A stretch of 9,841 nt of DNA from an uncultured euryarchaeote (GTDB lineage: Archaea > Thermoplasmatota > Poseidoniia > Poseidoniales > Thalassarchaeaceae), in the NCBI GenBank assembly GCA_937901365.1, contig CALCEF010000262.1, forward strand, positions 1 to 9,841, in the 5' to 3' direction. The first letter of the stretch is position 1, and each line of letters begins with the position of its first letter. Shown in pieces: positions 6,551 to 9,841 of the stretch. The position numbers were made by a program, and so were the translations under genes. Under the pieces are notes generated by a model. It worked only from the letters and a program-made list of their open reading frames with translations, was not told where the DNA came from and made no database searches.

Positions 6551-7579
6551 ATGCGACGAGGTGCCGAGGCCATCTTCTGTTCCATTCCTGCCCGGATTGG
6601 AATACTCGGTAACCCTTCAGATGGTTACAATGGACAATGCATTTCGTCGCTAGCGCGAAATTGGCGGGCTCGCTGTGTTTTGACACCACACGAGAACCGC
6701 TGGGATTTTTCGGTCAAGATTTCTTGTGGTGACGAATCATTGGAATGTAAATCGCTTTCCGATTTAGCTGAAAACCCACCAGAACTCAGTGAAGGTGGCC
6801 TTTCACGTCTCGTTTTAGCCTCTCTCATCCATTTCCAAGAGGATTGTGTGGCCAGTGGTTTGGCCATTGAGGCGAGTGGCTTCCACCTTGAGCTTGATAC
6901 AGACATCCCCCGCCAAGTGGGTCTTGCAGGATCATCTGCTGTCATTACCGCTGTAATTCGTTGCATGCTCACCCACCATGGCTTGGGTACGGCTTTGCCG
7001 CCCCATGCGGTTGCCGACATGGTTCTCAAAGTCGAAACAGAACGACTGAATATCCATGGGGGTCTTCAGGATCGACTTCCTCAAGCCTACAATCGAATGC
7101 TGCACATGGACTTCCGAGAAGAATTGATGATTGGTCGTGGTTGGGGTGCTTACTCACACATGGAAGAATCACTTCTTCCTAAAATGTGGCTTGCACACGG
7201 AGGAATTGGCCAAGAGTCCGGCAAGGTTCATGCTGACATGCCTAAACGATGGGCAGAGCAAGAACCAGTCATGGTTCGTGTCATCAATGAACTCGCTTGG
7301 TGTGCACATCGCGGCAAGGAAGCTCTACTCGCTGGAGATATCGCAGCACTTTCCGCTGAAATCAATCGGAATTTCGATTTACGAACCGAACTATTCGGTG
7401 AAGAGGCCCTTGGAGAAACTCTCACAATGGTCAATTTGGCACGTGAACTTGGCTCCTGCGCTAAGCAGCCAGGCTCTGGAGGTGCGATTATTGGCATCAT
7501 TCCCGACGACGACTTCATGGAGCGCGCGGCCCCGGCCTTTGCTGAGCACGGCTGGGACCTCGTGGCTCTGGAGATGTAG
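6551..7579 (+). CDS. GHMP-family sugar kinase, glucuronokinase-like
   Basis: A 342-residue cytoplasmic GHMP kinase that should phosphorylate the anomeric hydroxyl of a sugar acid with ATP. Motif 1 is PARIGILGNPSDGYNG (13-28), close to the ARVGLLGNPSD form I recall for plant glucuronokinase rather than the galactokinase GEHTDY form. The ATP-binding glycine/serine loop is IPRQVGLAGSSAV (119-131). LNIHGGLQDRLPQAY (166-180) holds the likely catalytic Asp174 and matches the plant GLQDR-xQ-Y segment, and SGKVHADMPKRW (223-234) also recalls it. Motif 3 is KQPGSGGAIIGI (305-316). Length is normal for the family. The downstream glycosidase gene begins two bases after the stop, so the two are probably translated together, and a nucleotidyltransferase gene diverges upstream. 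Glucuronate is the favoured substrate; a related uronate or hexose remains possible. Confidence 0.85.
   Translation: MRRGAEAIFCSIPARIGILGNPSDGYNGQCISSLARNWRARCVLTPHENRWDFSVKISCGDESLECKSLSDLAENPPELSEGGLSRLVLASLIHFQEDCVASGLAIEASGFHLELDTDIPRQVGLAGSSAVITAVIRCMLTHHGLGTALPPHAVADMVLKVETERLNIHGGLQDRLPQAYNRMLHMDFREELMIGRGWGAYSHMEESLLPKMWLAHGGIGQESGKVHADMPKRWAEQEPVMVRVINELAWCAHRGKEALLAGDIAALSAEINRNFDLRTELFGEEALGETLTMVNLARELGSCAKQPGSGGAIIGIIPDDDFMERAAPAFAEHGWDLVALEM
7570..7575 (+). promoter_or_regulatory. Ribosome binding site inside the kinase gene for the next gene
   Basis: GGAGAT overlaps the last codons of the kinase and lies six bases before the ATG at 7582. It supports this start and translational coupling of the two genes. 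Confidence 0.5.
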
Positions 7580-7581
7580 GG

Positions 7582-9015
7582 ATGCCCGACAATCGGATGC
7601 GAATTGCCTATGTCCATGACTCCCCTTTACACGAGAGTTTGGCGACCGATTATCGCGACACAACCCGTTTAGCGAGTCTCGGATTTACCGATGTGGTCAT
7701 TTCCGATCAAATGAGTGGTTGTCTCTTTGGAATCACCCCAGAATTGGTCCAGAGAATTGATTCTGCAACAGATTCCGGATTGGGTGTTTGGCTCATGGAC
7801 GATCTGTTTACTCTGCCCGCTGATTCCGAAGCGGGTTGCCCTGGGCTGGATGACAGTTGGGAAATCACTGCTAACGCCATTCGGGAGGTGATTGAAGCAG
7901 CCCCACAGATTCGCGGCCTCGTATTTCGATATGGAGAAACATTTGAGAGTTCGATTACCGGTTTGAAGAGGGTTGACATTCTACGCTGCGAATGTATCCA
8001 CTGTTCCTCGATGGATGGAATCTCCCGTCGCCGTAAAGTGGTTGAACTTCTCGAATCTGTGGTTTGTCGAGAGATGGGTAAACGATGTATTCTGAGACTA
8101 TGGGATCTTTCCGAAGAGGGCGTCCATGCGAATCGGTTCCTGCAGTCTAATGTATTGAAAAAGTGGGGTGGTGACCCTAGATTCTTTGTTTCAGTTAAGC
8201 ACACACTGACGGATTATTGGCGGCATCAACCATGGAATCCTTCGATTGCTGAAGAGGGCCCTGCTCGATTGATTGAGTTCCAATGCGAACGGGAATACGA
8301 ATTCATTGGTATGGTGCCCAATTGGATGGGTCCAGAGTGGAGCCAGGGTCCTGTTGAATGTGGAGAGCGAGGCTGGACCGGTATTGCCAACGTACGACCC
8401 AAGGATTGGGCTGGAAGCTGGATTATTCCAATTGGAGGAGGGTGGTCTAGTCGACATGCTTCCAGTGAACTTTGGGCTGATATGAATCTACACACCGCTC
8501 TGGCATTGACAACCGACCCGAATCGCGATGCTGGAGAAATTCTGTCTGAATGGATTATGGAAAATGGTCTACCAATGGAATCGAAAAGTCTGTTTGAGAA
8601 AAGTTCCGAATTGATTCTTCGGCTCCGCTATCTCGATGTCTGGAGAGTCATTGCCAATCAACGATGGATGCCATCTGAAAATTGGTTTAGAGACGACAAT
8701 TTCGTACCAGGTGCATGTGCAAAGATTGCCAACACTGTTGTCGAACAAGGCATGGCGGATTTGTTGCGGTCTGAACGTGCATTGGCATCAGCCATGGCGC
8801 GCAGTCACTTGTTGGAGGCTGAACAATTACCCAATTGTGAGCATACTGAATTCATTTTATCCTCGTATCGATGGGCACTTCAATTTGCTGAGTGGACAGA
8901 AGAAACTTGGAATCAATTTCTAGATGCTACACCTCTCACACGAACAGAATCGAAAGAGCTTCTTCTGCGCCGCCTCGAGGAAAATCCACTAGCACCCTTG
9001 TCTGTGATGGATTAA
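7582..9015 (+). CDS. Alpha-glucuronidase-like (GH67-type) glycoside hydrolase, cytoplasmic
   Basis: A 477-residue protein with no signal peptide, probably a TIM-barrel glycosidase. The stretches that point to alpha-glucuronidases and relatives are RGLVFRYGETFE (111-122), VKHTLTDYWRHQPWNP (205-220), IEFQCEREYEFIGMVPNW (231-248) and WADMNLHTALALTTDPNRD (298-316), the last resembling the GH67 segment before its C-terminal helical part. Conserved acids E119, D211, E232, E236, E238 and E240 are candidates for catalysis, but I cannot assign acid and base. A C136-x-C138-x2-C141 cluster may bind metal or be structural. GH67 enzymes run to about 650-700 residues, so this form is short and seems to lack the N-terminal beta domain. 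It directly follows the glucuronokinase-like gene, which fits release of free glucuronate in the cytoplasm. A non-hydrolytic role cannot be excluded. Confidence 0.6.
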   Translation: MPDNRMRIAYVHDSPLHESLATDYRDTTRLASLGFTDVVISDQMSGCLFGITPELVQRIDSATDSGLGVWLMDDLFTLPADSEAGCPGLDDSWEITANAIREVIEAAPQIRGLVFRYGETFESSITGLKRVDILRCECIHCSSMDGISRRRKVVELLESVVCREMGKRCILRLWDLSEEGVHANRFLQSNVLKKWGGDPRFFVSVKHTLTDYWRHQPWNPSIAEEGPARLIEFQCEREYEFIGMVPNWMGPEWSQGPVECGERGWTGIANVRPKDWAGSWIIPIGGGWSSRHASSELWADMNLHTALALTTDPNRDAGEILSEWIMENGLPMESKSLFEKSSELILRLRYLDVWRVIANQRWMPSENWFRDDNFVPGACAKIANTVVEQGMADLLRSERALASAMARSHLLEAEQLPNCEHTEFILSSYRWALQFAEWTEETWNQFLDATPLTRTESKELLLRRLEENPLAPLSVMD

Positions 9016-9039
9016 GGCGTCCGTCCTCTTCGCGGTGTC

Positions 9040-9841
9040 ATGGAGCGTCTCTTGTTCTCACGACTTTGGGAAGAGATTGACTTTGACGATCACCCTCATG
9101 ATGGGGGGCATGGCGCTGACCCTGAAGGCGAATTCACATTCACTTACACCAACGACAGTATCTACGTTGCCGATGCACGCCTTTCTTTTCTGATTGGAAA
9201 TGGGGATGGTGCCGATTCGATTCATCGATGGACGACAGAAAGTGTTCAGATGAATGAAGGCCCAGAACGGATGGGCATTCATCGTTGGTCACTTTCGCCT
9301 TCTTGTTTATCTTCAGAACTTTGTAATTGGGTTATTCAGCACATTGGCAATCCAATAGAGTCAGCACTTGAATCGGTTTCGAAGCAACGAGAATTACTCG
9401 CCGAAATTAGAGAGGGTCTCTCACCATTGCTACCCGAGTGGACCTGGCACCTTGAAATCGACAACAAAGCAGACCGAATGGGTTGGTACGTGCGGGCGCC
9501 CAATTCTTGGTGTAGCCTATTCACAATTTTCGTTGGATTAGGGTGGACTGAATCGATTTCCGAGCGTGGTTTTCTTCTGTTTGAACGCGCCCCTCCTGGT
9601 GAACTTGATCGACCAGACGAGGCTGAACCTAACCGCCTTGATGGTCTTCGAACCGTGGCTCTTTGCAATGCCTCAAGAGGAGCGCTTACTCTTCTTGCTG
9701 GGGAAATGATGTGGGCGGCTGAAGCACGTCCATTTCCGCTAGAATTATCCGGGGATGTTGAGTTGTGGCCACCTTCAATGGGCCGTTGGCCATTGCTTCA
9801 TGGCCGTTCCGAATCCAGTGAAGATGTGGTCGAATGGTCCA
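9040..9841 (+). CDS. Unrecognised protein, 3' end beyond the window
   Basis: An open frame of 267 codons runs from the ATG at 9040 to the window end without a stop, so the protein is longer than what is seen. It starts MERLLFSRLWEEIDFDDHPH, followed by a Gly/Asp/His-rich turn (GGHGADPEGEF), a beta-like segment (FTFTYTNDSIYVADARLSFLIG), a probable helix around residues 105-130, and a tryptophan-rich part (EWTWHLEI, DRMGWYVRAPNSWC). I see no signal peptide, membrane helix, nucleotide loop or metal motif, and do not recognise a family. It follows the glycosidase by 24 bases on the same strand, so it is probably in the same operon and may act on the same substrate. Its base composition matches its neighbours. 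No clear ribosome site is present (only GGTG two bases before the ATG), so the start is uncertain by a few codons. Confidence 0.75.
   Translation, partial: MERLLFSRLWEEIDFDDHPHDGGHGADPEGEFTFTYTNDSIYVADARLSFLIGNGDGADSIHRWTTESVQMNEGPERMGIHRWSLSPSCLSSELCNWVIQHIGNPIESALESVSKQRELLAEIREGLSPLLPEWTWHLEIDNKADRMGWYVRAPNSWCSLFTIFVGLGWTESISERGFLLFERAPPGELDRPDEAEPNRLDGLRTVALCNASRGALTLLAGEMMWAAEARPFPLELSGDVELWPPSMGRWPLLHGRSESSEDVVEWS

Noticed and set aside
7131..7619. Plus-strand open frame of 162 codons overlapping the kinase
   Set aside because: It is an alternate-frame shadow of the GHMP kinase gene, which carries all family motifs through this stretch including motif 3.
7707..8204. Minus-strand open frame of 165 codons opposite the glycosidase
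   Set aside because: It is Ser/Arg-rich, lacks any motif and is antisense to a frame with recognisable glycosidase segments.

Overview
The window looks like a piece of an archaeal genome, most plausibly a planktonic Marine Group II euryarchaeon (Poseidoniales). The grounds are short intergenic gaps, mixed Shine-Dalgarno and apparently leaderless starts, a membrane pyrophosphatase followed by a short-signal lipoprotein, and a large, acidic, exported M28 peptidase. No ribosomal RNA or other taxonomic marker is present, so this placement is an inference of moderate strength. The window is gene-dense, has no gene-free stretch over 300 bases, and shows no mobile elements, CRISPR array or tRNA.

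Layout. (1) Bases 1-2229, plus strand: the 3' end of a membrane-bound ion-pumping pyrophosphatase, a lipoprotein of unknown role, a small serine hydrolase and a glutaredoxin, closely spaced like an operon. (2) Bases 2230-4866, minus strand: an 878-residue protein joining an exported M28 zinc peptidase to an AmpG/SLC33-type MFS permease. Its stop codon touches the glutaredoxin stop codon. (3) Bases 4867-5033: a divergent intergenic region with a cluster of short perfect inverted repeats. (4) Bases 5034-5798, plus strand: a UlaG-like metallo-beta-lactamase-fold hydrolase, whose 3' end overlaps the next gene by 11 bases. (5) Bases 5788-9841: a probable sugar-acid module. A minus-strand sugar-1-phosphate nucleotidyltransferase diverges from a plus-strand run that encodes a GHMP kinase resembling plant glucuronokinase, a cytoplasmic alpha-glucuronidase-like protein and an unrecognised protein cut by the window end.

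How the genes may work together. The peptidase-permease could cut extracellular peptides at the membrane and import the products through the same chain. The second module makes sense as uronic-acid salvage: a glycosidase releases glucuronate (or a related uronate), the kinase makes the 1-phosphate, and the nucleotidyltransferase makes an NDP-uronate for glycan synthesis. The UlaG-like hydrolase could open a sugar lactone, but that link rests only on position. The two most interesting points are the peptidase-transporter fusion and the compact glucuronate salvage cassette, whose divergent halves appear to share one bidirectional promoter.
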